Shown one piece after another: positions 1 to 11,861 of a DNA stretch of 64,000 bases. The notes below the pieces were generated by a model, which ran no database searches, had not been told where the DNA came from, and saw only the letters and a program-made list of their open reading frames with translations. Position 1 is the stretch's first letter. Every line of letters begins with the position of its first letter. The DNA is taken from assembly GCA_036346205.1 (NCBI GenBank), contig JARFJB010000974.1:62001-126000 (forward strand). The letters run 5' to 3'. The position numbers were made by a program, and so were the translations under genes. This DNA comes from Vesta saturnalis. Its lineage: Eukaryota > Arthropoda > Insecta > Coleoptera > Lampyridae.

Positions 1-1265
1 GCCGGCTCGGACTAGAGAGGGTGCCGCTGCGGGCGGTGTCCTCTTCTGTCGCTGTTGAGGTGACTCTTTGGTCTTCTTCCGCTGCGGGAGACGTGACGGT
101 GGAGCTTCTGTCTTCCTACGCTGAGGGAGACGCGGGTACCTCGGGCATCCCCTGAAGTTGGCCGGATGATCCCCACCACAGTTTACGCACCTTGCCCGGT
201 CCGTACGGGGTTTGGTGCACTCATTGGAGTGGTGATGTCCTGCACACTTGACACAGCGTGCCGCCGCTCTACAGCAACGCTGTGCGTGACGGAATCCCTG
301 GCACCGGTGACACTGCCCGATGCCTGGTCTCCGCCTCAAGTCTTCAGTGGAGACACGTAGGCGAGCCACGTACTCCACCAGCCGGATCTTCTTGAGGTCC
401 TCTTCTGATGGTACCTGGACCAGCAGAAGCGGGATCGGTCTCCCTTGTTTCTTCATTCTAGAACAAGAGCTGATGTTAACGTCGTGATTTCGAAGCTCGG
501 AGGTAACGTCAGCCTCGGAGATTTCTATAGGTATTCCCCGTACAACCACCTTGAACAAACGTTCCCTCTTTGCCTGATAGGTATGGTATGGTGTACCATG
601 CCTATCCATATACCATTAGCCTGTCACGGTCCTTGGCAGTGGCAGGCTGTATCATATCCTCGGCGATTGCCTTCACACGTGTGAAGACGATCCTCGGTGG
701 TCTAATTCTCGGAGAAAGCAACCCAGTTCTCCCTCTCGCGAAGGATTACTGGAGGAACCTCTCCTGGCAGCTGGAAGCTCTTCTGCGTCCGGTCGGTCCA
801 TGGTGTCTGCTAGGGCCTCGAACGCGTTGATGACCGTAGTGGGCGTGGTCGGGCGGTCTCTAGACGATTTCTTCGGCTTCTTCTTCTGGAGCCGGAACCC
901 GTCGGACGGTGGCGATTCTTCTGCAACGACGCTTATTGGAACTGCTAGAAGCGGTGTAGCAGCCATCTCTTCATCCAATTTCTTGGGCTTCTTTTCCTTC
1001 TTCTCGGTCTTCCTGAAAACATCTTCTTCGTTGAAGGACCAGGGCTCGTAAGGCACCTCCTCGATCTCGAAGAAGCCATCGGGTAACGGGACGGACGACT
1101 CATCGTGACGACTCCGAAGAGCGTACGGGTTCCTCTTCCGGGGCGGTGGCTCTCTACCTGTCATCGTGAAAACGACGCAGGTAGCAGAACGTACGCACGT
1201 AAAACTTTTAACAAAGTACGTTTACAATGTTAAACGCGATGCTCACTGATCTGCTTGCAGACAGC
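1..1265 (-). pseudogene. LINE ORF1 (gag) copy A, 5' part, runs off the window
   Basis: This is the 5' end and ORF1 of a non-LTR retrotransposon on the minus strand, nearly the same sequence as the plus-strand copy at 36470-38300. The ATG is at 1164 and opens MTGREPPPRKRNPY; an open stretch of 163 codons runs to 673 and is lysine- and acid-rich. Beyond it, frameshifted reading continues toward the window edge through the PRE_C2HC-like region and the CCHC zinc-knuckle region that are legible in copy B. ORF1 proteins of this type bind element RNA in the cytoplasm and ribonucleoprotein particles. The match with copy B begins at about 1265 (a CTGTCTGCAAGCAGATC block on the sense strand), which I take as the element's 5' end. 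The 3' part lies outside the window. Family-level call is firm; the exact clade (Jockey-like) is inference. Confidence 0.75.
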
Positions 1266-2495
1266 GAATGAATTTCGTGTCAAAATTACAGACTCTTTAA
1301 ACAGCATCACCCAAGAAATGTTAGAAAACACCCGAACTGAATTTTATCACAGATTGGGTTACTGCCTTGTGCAAGGTGGAGGTCTTTTCGAAAATCTTAT
1401 AAAGTAGAGTTTTCAAAAAAGTGTATTCTGTTTATTTTTGAAAATAGTTGGATTTTCAGTAAGAATTATAATGCTACAGTTTAATCTTGTTCTTGTTTGT
1501 AGCTTTCGTAAGTTTCTTCTTGGTTCTTCTTACGAGTAGTAATCGAACCATGTCATAAATTCGCAGTTACAATAAACTTCGATGTTTGAGGTATTATCAT
1601 TTAATGTTTAAGTGTAAAGTATTTACTTGAATAGTTTCAAAGAACACGCGACTTTTCAACATCATCTTAATTGGTTTGGTTTCGTTAGGAATGTTGAACC
1701 TAGATTGAAAGAGACTTAAGTAGTTCATGTTTTGTGCCTACATACAGATATGTACAAGTGGCAACATCGTTAAAGTTATGTCTCTCTCACACTCATATAA
1801 TACTTATTGGGTTTCTTTCTAGCTTATTATAAGTCAGACCCTCAATAATGTTTTTCCATACCTGTATATACTCATCCACTAATTTAAATTTTTCTTCACA
1901 TTCTTCTCGGTAACTTCTTTTTAAAGATCTATTAATGCTTTTAGAATAAAATCTTAAATAGCAATGTTCTTGAAATGTTTTTAAAAGTGTCTTAGTTAAA
2001 ACTACAGTAATCATATACTAAATAATTTTTATAAAAATAGTGAAACTTTTATTTGGAAAAAGTAATGTTCTGATTTAAATATCTATGTATAGCAACTGTG
2101 TTTAAAACTAATAAAGTAAATCAGTTTATTTCATTTAATATATTCGCAACCATTTAGTGTACCTACCATTCAATTAATTGCAGCATTAATTTTAAACACT
2201 GATCTTACCTGTTTCTTATTGCAATCTTTTTTTATTTAAATTTATATAATTTTCTTTAATTTCACCTTAAACAGAAAGTAGCGCTCGATTTTTTTATTCA
2301 ACGTTGTATTACATTTTTTAATACCGTTCAAACATATTTATTTATAGACTACATCACATCAGTTGAAAGGTATTGTTATGGTTATTTTTATTAATCAATT
2401 ATTGATTCCTAATTATAGATAATGAATTTAAAAAACATGTCTACTGAAAATGGAATAATTTAGTTAAAAATTTTAGCATGACCGGTTTCAATATA
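1266..2495. other. AT-rich intergenic, no gene seen
   Basis: I find no coding region, RNA gene or inverted repeat I can support here. A 73-codon minus-strand open frame at 1793-2014 has no recognisable motif and is expected by chance in DNA this AT-rich. Confidence 0.5.
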
Positions 2496-3744
2496 CAGGG
2501 TGTTTCAAAAAACGTTACGCTAATTTCTAGGGTAAATAGAATATTAAAAAATAACGTTAGTTTGGTTAATAAACATGTGCCCGAAAATGCGTCCTTAAGA
2601 AGATACGGCCCTGTAAAAGTGACCCCAAAAATCATTTTTTTTTATTATGTCTGAAACGGTTTAAGATACCTAAATGAAATTTAAACCACAAATATCCTTG
2701 ATTAGGTCATAAAAGACAGTGTTGGCAAATTTTTAATATGTTGTATAGGAGCGTCGCTAAAGGGGGCGGGGTGCACTTATTTTACCCTCAAACTTTTTTT
2801 TATGGGAATATTTTTAATTTTTTTGACAAAAATAGTATTTTATATAGTATTTGAGGTTTTACCAAGTAATGCTGACGGAATTAATAAATTACTTTAAAAT
2901 GAAACAATTAATAATTTTCATGCGCGAGAACTACCTCAGGGAATAATGATTGTTTCAGAAACAACTATGAGGTAAAAATATTGTAAATTATTTAGATTTT
3001 GATTGTATGACAATAACACAGAACATACAAAGGAAACAATGTAAAAAAAAAACAACGAATAACAGAAGCAAACAGAAAAAAATTGAATAAGTAGGTACGG
3101 GTTTTTACATTAAATATTCGAAATGCCCACCATTTATTTTTATTTTTAATTCTCGCTTGAAGATCTTCAATGGAACTTATTTTTCTTTAACTAAACTCCA
3201 CACATCAAAATTGAAGGGATTTAGGTCAGGGGACCTTGGTGGCCAGTGGATAGGGGAGCATCAGAACCCTGACCAACCCAATGATTTGGAAAATGTTCGT
3301 TGAGCGGTCTTCTAGCTTGTCTACTGAAATTAGGTGGAGCACAATCATGCATAAAAACCATATTTCTTCGTAGATCAAGAGGCAAATCTTCTAATAGCGG
3401 AAATAAACGATTATCCAAAAATTCATAGTAAAAAATATTATTTTTGCCCAAAAAATTAAAAATAACCCCGTAAAAGAAGTTTGGCACCCCCCCCCCCCCT
3501 CCTTTAGCGACGCTTTTGTACAAAATATTAAAAATTTGTCAACACTATATTTTATGACCTAATCAAAGGTATTTGTGATCTAAATTTCATTTAGGTATCT
3601 TAAACCGTTTCGAGATAATAAAAAAAAAGGATTTTTGGGGCCACTTTTATAGGGTCGTATCTTCTTATGCAGGCATTTTCGGGCACTATTTTTTAATATT
3701 CTATTTACTCTAGAAATTAGCGGAACGTTTCTTGAAACACTCAG
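2496..3744. mobile_element. Tc1/mariner-superfamily relic with about 280-bp terminal inverted repeats
   Basis: The left arm starts CAGGGTGTTTC after a TA at 2494-2495 and is matched over roughly 280 bp by an inverted arm ending at 3744, followed by TA. Left arm is about 2496-2780 and right arm about 3482-3744. Shared blocks include the region around GCGTCGCTAAAGG next to the G/C run and TTAAACCGTTTC. TA flanks and CAGGGTG termini fit the IS630-Tc1-mariner superfamily. A degraded transposase lies between the arms. Total length is about 1.25 kb. Confidence 0.8.
3105..3523 (-). pseudogene. Mariner-like (DD41D-type) transposase, C-terminal half, frameshifted
   Basis: The minus strand encodes the catalytic second half of a DDE transposase. 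A stretch reading LLEDLPLDLRRNMVFMHDCA contains the second catalytic Asp (FMHDCAPP) followed by the helix SRQARRPLNEHFPN. A frameshift near 3245 moves the reading to WPPRSPDLNPFNF, where the third catalytic Asp of related copies (LDF/MDF) is replaced by Asn. The family C-terminus GGHFEYLM then a stop is still legible at 3105. Only this half survives between the long arms of the element, so it cannot be active. The best-preserved relative in the window is at 42093-43220. Confidence 0.75.
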
Positions 3745-5586
3745 TATAACATAAAAAATTGTCCCAACTGTGTTATTTTAATTACAAGTAGTGGCTACAA
3801 AATTGACGGATTAAGGGTTGATTGCACAAGGTCCATTAATTCGGTATACGATTGGTCAGGACATCGGTAAATCGGCGAGCCGTACTGTCTAAGCCCTACA
3901 TTAAACCTGCAACCCACCCTAAATAATGTTAAAGTCTTGAAAAGGGCACCCAAAACATCATGAACAAGGGAAAGTGTCACAATTAAAAAACAATTTCACT
4001 ATTGATCGACGATAAATCCATAACATGCTTTTTGTTCAGCATAGCTCATCGGATACGTTACGGGTGTAAATTGACATTAAATTAAATTTTGGACAATAAT
4101 AACGCTTAAATCAGGATTTGTCATATGTGATAGTAAACGCCCTTTGATAGCATAATTGTAAGTTGTTAAATGAAGGAGCTAGGACCACCTTTCTTACAAA
4201 ACGTCTAAATTACGTCCAATTGCGGTCCAATTTACGGACCTATGAATTAATTCTAAATTTATTTAGTAAACAAAGTATAAAATAAATAACTCCTTCCACT
4301 CCATCAAGATAACAAAAACGTCCTTGTTAGAATTTAATAATAATACAATTTAGCTCAAGAAACATTACTACTATTACACGATATCTCAAGAAACTAACAA
4401 TTCAGCAACTTTTATTATTAGATGGAGACATATTGCATTATGCTATGCGCCTTTAGGTAGTAACTTACAAAAGGACAAGGAATGACGCCGCGCCTTGTAT
4501 ACTTGTCGCTGATAACATATATCTACAATCACATCTTCACGTTTTCTTATACCAAATGTGATGTGGAATAAAGTGTTGGAAAACAATTATCCTCCATAAA
4601 AAATTCTGCCGACAGTGATACAAGAATTTAAGTTATACCTACGCCAAATTAATAATAGCTGGTATAAAAGTATATTAAAAAACTTGTAATGTAAATATCA
4701 TAAAGTTTTCTGTTACAAAAATGTTGAATGCTGCTTTAACTTTAACAGAAAGTTCAAGAAACTTGGAAATAATTTTGAAAGATAAATCAAAATCCTAAAA
4801 TATAAAAAGCTATAATTTCAAATTGTTAAATTTTAAATAAGCACCTAATTGGCTGCAACTTTGATTTATCCTGTATCTTGTTTTATTTTTGCAAAAGAAT
4901 TTTTTTTAATTTGTAGTTTCCTTTTAGATAATTTCTGAACAAACACAAAGTAAGAGTGCAAATCAAGTCATGGTACCTTATGGCAGTTATCACACAGAAC
5001 ACTCCTCCCTCACCACTACATCTGATAGCCTAGCTAATCAGTTTCAATCTGATTCAAGAACTTTGAATTCTCAACTAGATATTAATCACAGATCAATAAT
5101 AAATATAATGAACCCGGTGCGCCCACATTAGAGTATTCAAATAAATTATTAAGCGATAAATTTACATCTTGTAAAGAAATTGTTCATTATGATACAGATT
5201 ACGTATCTGAGACAGAGAGCGAAAAAAGACTCTTCCAACAAAGAAATTTTCGCTACTAACAAAATGGTATATTATTCAATTTTTTCTTCATTATGGTTAG
5301 GTATAAAATCATTCTAAATTGTTTCGTAGACCATGCTTCCTCCCTATTTAACAATTGAATTTATCTTAAATCTGAAACACTAATAATAAAGTAATTGAAA
5401 AAACTCACATATGATATGATTTTACTCTTTGATCACGATTTAAGTTGATATGGATCAAAGCATAAATGTATACCTACGTGTATAATCGGTGTTTCAGATA
5501 GAGCGCCAAATTGGAAAACGCAAACATAAGTAGAAGAGAGGCACCATGCGCCATCTTGGATTTTGACGTCCCAAGACCGCCCACCT
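3745..5586. other. AT-rich intergenic, no gene seen
   Basis: No coding region or repeat structure is supported. A short minus-strand open frame at 3795-3980 shows no motif. Confidence 0.5.
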
Positions 5587-6260
5587 GGGAGCCCGTATTT
5601 TTCACCCTTATGTTTTATGGTTTCTTTTCGGAGGCCTTTTTCTATTCGGTGGTAATTTTCAGCCCTTGATGGAATTTTTACCCCTAATTACGGCCTCTTT
5701 ATTTTTACTAACCCACGTGGGAGGCCGTATTTTTCACCCTTATTTATGGTTTCTTTTCGGAGGCCTTTTTCAACCCTTGATGGGAATTTCAATGTTGTAT
5801 TAAGAGCCTTCTTGACAGCAATTTTTTTTTGTACTTGCTCACTTGAAGGGTGTATTTAGGGTTTGGTCTTGGGGTTGGCCTTGGACTTGGACTTGGGAGT
5901 TGGTCCAGGCGTTGGTCTTGGATTTGGGGGCTGGGGCTGGGTGACGGGGTCTTTTTCAACTCTGATTATTTTTGTTTGTATTAAGAGCCCTTTTGGTGGG
6001 GAGCCCCTGGATGTTAGGTATGTGCGTATTCTTTTAATTCCTATCTACAGATTGTAACCTTACGAAATTTTATTTATATATTGGGGTTGTATTCTAATAA
6101 GGAGGCCTAATGCTATCTTGTAAGGCTGATATAGGGCTCTGCAACTTACTGCCGTGACCCTTGAAGTAAAATTTGAATTTGTATTCTAATAAGGAGGCCC
6201 AATTGCTATCTTGTTGGACAGGTGTATGAACTTGTGTTAGGGTTTGATCTTGCGTGGGAG
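5587..6260. repeat. Short tandem duplications outside the palindrome
   Basis: Two diverged copies of about 75-90 bp start at 5587 and about 5719 (blocks GTATTTTTCACCCTTAT and TTTCTTTTCGGAGGCC). Farther right, about 6090-6260, are two copies of a unit containing TCTAATAAGGAGGCC and a TAT/TCTTGT segment. That second unit is also the repeat found inside the palindrome arms, so this block is probably an outlying part of the same element family. The stretch 5850-5950 is low-complexity TTGG/CTTGG and codes nothing convincing. Confidence 0.6.
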
Positions 6261-6593
6261 AATTTGAATGACAGTAAAATTTAATTATAGAACACTTATT
6301 TTTACTGTAAATATCATAACTAAAAAAAGCCTCAGTGAGTTATAAAAAAAAATTACTGAGATTCAGGTTAAGCTCTAGTGAAACAAAAATTTTTTGTTAA
6401 GTGAATTAATTACATAACAGTTATTACAATATTGTTTTCTAAACGAATATTAAAACTGATTGTTTTACCAGCATTGCACACTTTCCTTAAAACGCTAAAG
6501 TCATAAATTTTATAACACGATTTTTAAAAACACACATGCTGAATTAAAAAGAGAGAAAAACAATAGGCTCATCTGATATTACGCAATTCTTAA

Positions 6594-7079
6594 TTAAAAA
6601 AGTAAGGTACTAAAAAATCTCTTTATGGTTGGGTAACAGGCTTTAAACAATAATTTAATTATCTCGTCATTTACAATTAAACATGTACTAAAAAAGTTTT
6701 TTACAAAATCAATCATTGATAAACTATTTAATCTAGAATATAGAAACGTTAACGTATAAAGATCATACACATTCGAATGGCAATCCTGCAGTATTGTTTT
6801 ATTGTAACGGAACCATCTACAATTCTTCTCCAGGAAACTTAAATGATACCCTTGAGGTGCTCGTCCAAAGGAATCAAAATACTCTCCGTTACCATTATCA
6901 TCAATGTAGATGGCGGTCCAATGCTGACCTGGTTTGTCTGCAGGATCCGTGTTTACAATAATTACACACGGTCTAGGTGCGTGCCTCGGTAGTTGATTAG
7001 AAGCACATACAAGACGAAACACATTCTTCTTGTGGCTGGGGATCGATTTCAAACATTTCAACACTTGTACCGCATACAT
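6594..7079 (-). pseudogene. Adenain-like cysteine protease, left-arm copy
   Basis: A 161-codon minus-strand frame starts MYAVQVLKCLKSIPSHKKN. It shows the adenovirus-protease-like pattern: a catalytic-His motif GQHWTAIYID at about residues 57-66, an acidic EYFDSFG block about ten residues later, and a Gln-containing LQDCHSN segment near residue 97. In this family the last block normally continues into a Cys-Gly pair; here it reads VYDLY, so the nucleophile appears lost. Enzymes of this type mature capsid proteins in adenoviruses and in Polinton/Maverick and adintovirus-like elements. The start chosen is the first Met, and conserved sequence begins immediately after it. No neighbouring capsid or polymerase gene is present. 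Likely inactive. Confidence 0.7.
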
Positions 7080-7493
7080 CTTTGGAATTGGTATGCACCT
7101 AGGATTTATTATAAACAGGTTGCATAATTATCCTCTGTCATAAAAATTGTATTCTAATAAAGGACAAAGACATGTAACGATAATGAGAAGTGTTTTATAA
7201 TAAAAGATTTTATTTAATTAATTTAACCTGTTAACATGTGTCAAGATTATTTTTATTTTATAGAAGCGGTCGGCCTTGGATTTTTTTTAAGTTAACATGT
7301 ATCATATACGTAAAATTTCGCGACGCGAGGATTTCGGCGAAGGCTGTTTCGGAGATCCCACTCCAACCCTCCCCGAGCATAATCGAGGTTGTAAGACAGG
7401 TGTAGGATGTCGCAACTTATTCTCGGGTCTTTGCCCCTTGTCGTGATCGCAACTTGTTCGTAGGCCTTCGTGTATTGTCGTGGTACTCTTGCT

Positions 7494-8090
7494 GGAAAAT
7501 TTGAATTTGTATTATAATAATAAGGAGCCTAATGCTAACTTGTAAGACAGCTGTAGGGCTCGCAAGTTTCTCTCGGGGCTTTGTCCCTTATCGTGGCCCC
7601 AATGGCGGAAAATTTGAATTTGTATTTATATTTAAGTCTCTGCAAGTTATGCGGAAATATGAATCTGTATTATAATAAGGGGTATAATGCTAACTTGTAA
7701 GACAGATGTAGGGCTTAGCAACTTACTTTCAGGCACTCGCTCCTCGACCAAAAGATTGAATTTGTTTGTGACACCATCTATGAGGGGAAATCTGAACTTG
7801 TATTATAATAATAAGGAGGCCTAATGATAACTTATAAGACAGACGTAGGGCTTCGCAACTTACTTACTTTCGGGTGTTAGCCACTGGCCCCTTGGCAGGA
7901 TATTTGAATTTGGATTTGTATTTAAGTGTTTACATTCTGATTACTTATTGCGGGAAATTTGAACTTGTATTCTAATAAGGAACCTATTGCTAGCTTATAA
8001 GACAAAACATAGGAACCTGTGTTAGGGCTTGCGCCCTCCTATCGTGGCGCTTGTTGGGAAATTTGAATTTGTATCATCATCTACGACCTA
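7494..8090. repeat. Tandem sub-repeats in left palindrome arm
   Basis: A unit of about 110-160 bp recurs at least five times. Each copy begins near GGAAATTTGAATTTGTAT, continues TAATAAGGAGGCCTAATGC, then ACTTGTAAGACAG, a GTAGGGCTTCGCAACTTAC block and a GCCCCTTGGC-type end. Copies begin near 7494, 7606, 7650, 7787, 7898 and 7952. The same array is mirrored in the right arm. Confidence 0.65.
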
Positions 8091-8612
8091 ATGAATATTT
8101 TCTGTAATAAAGGTGGCACCATCTAGCGTTATATTTCTAGGACTAATCAGGGTTTTGTTTATGGAACCATCTAGTGGTATATTTTTAAACTAGCGAATGT
8201 TTTCTGTATTAGAAGCGGCGCCACCTAGCGGTATATTTCTAGGACTAGTTGGGGTTGTTTGTGGTGCAATATACTGGTGTAGAGGCTAATGAATGTTTTC
8301 TGTAATAGAGGTTGATCGTGTACGTCTCTCCCTTGCCTCTTTCTCAAATATATTGCAGTAAAAAAATTGCAGTATGATTGAGCGCACAGAATGAAAAGAA
8401 AGGCAATCTCACACTTATTGTAGCTACCCATCTAACCGCACTTTCGCATTAACTGCAGCATTGTTAGTGTAGGTTCAAACACCGTTAGGAAAAACAAGTT
8501 TATTAACAAAATTGAAGGAAAGCTTATCGTTTGAAAATATATTACTATTCTTCTCCTTCTTGAACGGTGATTCGTCGCTGTCATCATCGTGGCTTTGAGA
8601 TTCGTCCTTCTC

Positions 8613-8813
8613 CTATACCTCATAGCTCTTCTTCCTCTTCTGTGAATCATCACCATCACCTTGGATGTGAGATACGTTCAGCTCATCCACGTCATGGTTT
8701 CCACCATCGACTTGAATGGTTATGTTGTAATAGTTTATTAACAAGTCAGTAAAATCTCTAATGTCCGCTGATGTTGGCTCATAAACAGAAGAATACATTA
8801 TAATAATGCTCAC
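8613..8813 (-). pseudogene. Small acidic/basic protein, left-arm copy
   Basis: A 66-codon minus-strand frame ends with DVDELNVSHIQGDGDDSQKR and then a stop. Its C-terminal half is the mirror copy of the plus-strand frame at 9007-9251. Its N-terminal half, from the palindrome spacer, is unrelated to the other copy and begins MSIIIMYSSVYEPTS. Beyond the stop the same frame continues for about 20 acidic codons. I do not recognise the protein. Confidence 0.4.
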
Positions 8814-9006
8814 TCGATGACAGTTACACTTTAAAGAGCGAAACGCACGAGAAACGAGAATGCTGCTAGCATTAGGTGTTGTGCGCTGGCGCGCTCGTCA
8901 ATGTTCGGGTAGAATCGGTTATCTTCGAGGGAAGTTTGAAGTATTGACCTAACCACACTCGAACATCTTTTCTAGGGGCATGTTTATAAATCTAAACTCC
9001 GTTTTT

Positions 9007-9251
9007 ATGGCTGAGCTATTTTCTCCTAAGACAGCTGCTTGCGCGCAGGACCCAACGCCATTCTCGTTTCAAGATGATGATGGAAACGACGACGTGGATG
9101 AGCTTAATCTATCTCACATCCAAGGTGATGGTGATGATTCACAGAAGAGGAAGAAGAGCTATGAGGTGTAGGAGAAGGACGAATCTCAAAACCATGATGA
9201 CAGCGACGAATCACCGTTCAAGAAGGAGAAGATCGATAAAGGACGTGATTG
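9007..9251 (+). pseudogene. Small Asp/Ser/Lys-rich protein, right-arm copy
   Basis: Starting at the ATG at 9007 the frame reads MAELFSPKTAACAQDPTPFS, then an acidic stretch DDDGNDDVDELNLSH and a basic cluster QKRKKSYEV. It meets one TAG at 9169 and continues in frame (EKDESQNHDDSDESPFKKEK) to a second stop at 9251. A single substitution would explain the first stop. The +1 frame across the same stretch (9074-9256) is also open and strongly arginine-rich. The first 23 residues lie in the palindrome spacer; the rest is inside the arm. No known domain is visible. A small nuclear or virion-associated protein of the parent element is possible but unproven. Confidence 0.4.
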
Positions 9252-9839
9252 AATAAAACTTATGTATTGTTGTTTATAATAATAATAATATATTTTCAAA
9301 CGCTAAGCTTTCCTTCAATTTTGTTAATAAACTTGTTTTTCCTAACGGTGTTTGAACTACACTAACAATGCTGCAGTTAATGCGAAAGTTCGGTTAGATG
9401 GGTAGCTACAATAAGTGTGAGATTGGCTTTCTTTTCATTCTGTGCGTTCAATCATACTGCTATTTTTTTGAATTGTGAGCTGATTTTGTATGATTAAGCT
9501 AAATCAGTTTGGTATTTAATTTAATTGATTTGATTAATTTGATTTGAGTAATTGATTTGTATATTTGAGAAAGAGACGAGGAAGAGACGAACACGATCAA
9601 CCCCTATTACAGAAAACATTCATTAGCCTTTACACCACTGTATTGCACCACAAACAACCCTAATTAGTCCTAGAAATATACCGCTAGGTGGCGCCGCTTC
9701 TATTACAGAAAACATTCGCTAGTTTAAAAATATACCACTAGATGGTGCCACAAACAAAACCCTGATTAGTCCTAGAAATACAACGCTAGATGGTGCCTCC
9801 TTTATTACAAAAAATACTCATTAGGCCATATACAACTAG

Positions 9840-10430
9840 ATGACGATACAAATTCAAATTTCCCAACAAGCGCCACGATAGGAGGGCGCAGGCTCTAACA
9901 CAGGTTCCTATGTTTTGTCTTATAAGCTAGCAAAAGGTTCCTTATTAGAATACAAGTTTAAATTTCTCGCAATAAGTAATCAGAATGTAAACACTTAAAT
10001 ACAAATTCAAATTCAAATATCCTGCCAAGGGGTCAGGGGCTAAGACCCGAAAGTAAGTAAATTGCGTAGTCCTACGTCTGCCTTATAAGTTAGCATTAGG
10101 CCTCCTTATTACTATAATAAAAGTTCAGATTTCCCCTCATAGATGGCGTCACAAACAAATTCAAACTTTTGGTCGAGGAGCGAGGGCCTGAAAGTAAGTT
10201 GCTAAGCCCTACATCTGTCGTACCCCTTATTATAATGCAGATTCATATTTCCAGCCATAACCTGCAGAGACTTAAATACAAATACAAATTCAAATTTTCC
10301 GCCGTTGGGGTCACGATAAGGGACAAAGCCCTAGAGAAAGTTGCGCAGCCCTACACCTGTATTACAAGTTAGTATTAGGCTCCTTGTTATTATAATACAA
10401 ATTCAAATTTTTTAGCAAGGGTACCACGAC
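9840..10430. repeat. Tandem sub-repeats in right palindrome arm
   Basis: This is the inverted counterpart of the array at 7494-8090, with the same order of CTTATTAGAATACAA, GCATTAGGCCTCCTTATT and related blocks on the plus strand. Individual units differ from their mirror partners by scattered substitutions and small indels. Confidence 0.65.
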
Positions 10431-10786
10431 AATACACGAAGGCCTACGAACAAGTTACGATCACGACAAGGGGCAAAGACCCGAGAGCAAGTTGCGACAT
10501 CCTACACCTGTCTTACAACCTCGATTATGCTCGGGGAGGGTTGGAGTGGGATCGCCGAAACGGCCTTCGCCGAAATCCTCGCGTCGCGAAATTTTACGTA
10601 TATGATACATGTTAACTTAAAAAAAATCCAAGGCCGACCGCTTCTATAAAATAAAAGTAATCTTGACACATGTTAACAGGTTAAATTAACTAAATAAAAT
10701 CTTTTATTATAAAACACTTCTCATTATCTTTACATGTATTTGTCCTTTATTAGAATACAATGTTTATGACAGGATAATTATGCAAC

Positions 10787-11180
10787 ATGTTTACAATCAA
10801 TGCTAGGTGCATACCAATTCCAAAGATGTATGTGGTACAAGTGTTGAAATGTTTGAAATCGATCCCCAGCCACAAGAAGAATGTGTTTCGTCTTGTATGT
10901 GCTTCTAATCAACTACCGAGGCACGCACATAGACCGTGTGCAATTATTGTAAACACGGATCCTGCAGACAAACCAGGTCAGCATTGGACCGCTATTTACA
11001 TTGATGATAATGGTAACGGAGAGTATTTTGATTCCTTTGGACGAGCACCTCAAGGGTATCAGTTACATTTCTAAGAGAAGAATTGTAGATGGTTCCGTTA
11101 CAATTTTAGTACATGTTTAATTGTAGATGACGAGATAATTAAATTGTTGTTTAACGCCTGCTACCCAACCATTCTATTCT
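10787..11180 (+). pseudogene. Adenain-like cysteine protease, right-arm copy, truncated
   Basis: This is the plus-strand mirror copy of the left-arm protease. The open part (to 11074) keeps the His motif GQHWTAIYID and the acidic EYFDSFG block, with only a few substitutions, for example APRPC to AHRPC. After PQGYQ the frame ends early. The following DNA still matches the left copy's 3' end (TTAATTGTAGATGACGAGAT) but the segment carrying the Gln/Cys catalytic region has been deleted. This 3' loss is unique to the right arm and shows the arms have evolved separately since the palindrome formed. Not functional. Confidence 0.65.
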
Positions 11181-11861
11181 GATAAATGAAAAGATTTTTT
11201 AGTACCTTACTTTTTTTAATTAAGAGTGGCGTAATATCAGATGAGCCTATTGTTTTTCTTTCTTTTTAATCCAGCATGTGTGTTTTTAAAAATCGAGTTA
11301 TAAAATTTATGACTTTAGCGTTTTAAGGAAAGTGTGTTCTCGGTTGGTAGCTTATTAAAATTAACAGGTTTATATAATTACACAGTAATTAGCTAAAAGT
11401 GAACATGAACAGTGGTTTCTAACTACATATTGTTGTTGTGGAATTTAAAACTAGTAATTATTACATTCCAAACTTTTAATGCGGTGTTTATAAAAAAACA
11501 ATGTGCGTGTGTATGTATGTGTGACAACATATAATATCTTGTTCAAACCGCTTTGTTATTAATTACTTTAAGGGAAAGTTAAATACGAGTTGCAGTAAAT
11601 GTGATAAAGATAATTAGGTTGTTTGTATATTTGCACTCTAGAAATTAATAATGGGGAAGTCAATAGCTAGTTTTACATCAACTATTCATATACGTAAAAC
11701 ATAGAAAGTGCTTTAGTTTGATTAGACGAGTAACACAAAGCAGTGACTGTCACTCGTGAATCAGTCCCTCAAAAATGTTCTTTCAATACAGAGCTGGTAA
11801 TTGTGCTGTTAACCTTTTATTTATTCTACTAACATAGTTTTAATAAAAGTTGAAAATTAAT

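Larger units (their letters stand above)
6477..11336. mobile_element. 4.9-kb palindrome, Polinton/adintovirus-like derivative
   Basis: Positions 6477-8708 and 9077-11336 are inverted near-identical copies of each other around a 368-bp spacer. The outer junctions are sharp: CACACTTTCCTTAAAACG at 6477 mirrors CGTTTTAAGGAAAGTGTG ending at 11336, with no similarity outside. Each arm carries, from the outside in, a cysteine protease gene fragment, an AT-rich stretch, a GC-richer block (around GCGACGCGAGGATTTCGGCG), tandem sub-repeats of about 110-160 bp, and part of a small acidic protein gene. The arms differ by substitutions and indels, including a truncated protease in the right arm, so this is not simply a copied read. 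The protease type points to a Polinton/Maverick or adintovirus-like source; no polymerase, integrase, ATPase or capsid gene is present. Confidence 0.75.

Noticed and set aside
3486..3500. Poly(C) run as a functional element
   Set aside because: It is an expanded homopolymer within a TIR whose partner has a mixed G run; probably slippage or a sequencing weak spot.
5863..6057. Gly/Leu/Asp-rich plus-strand open frame
   Set aside because: It reads a TTGG/CTTGG low-complexity stretch; no motif and no support as a gene.
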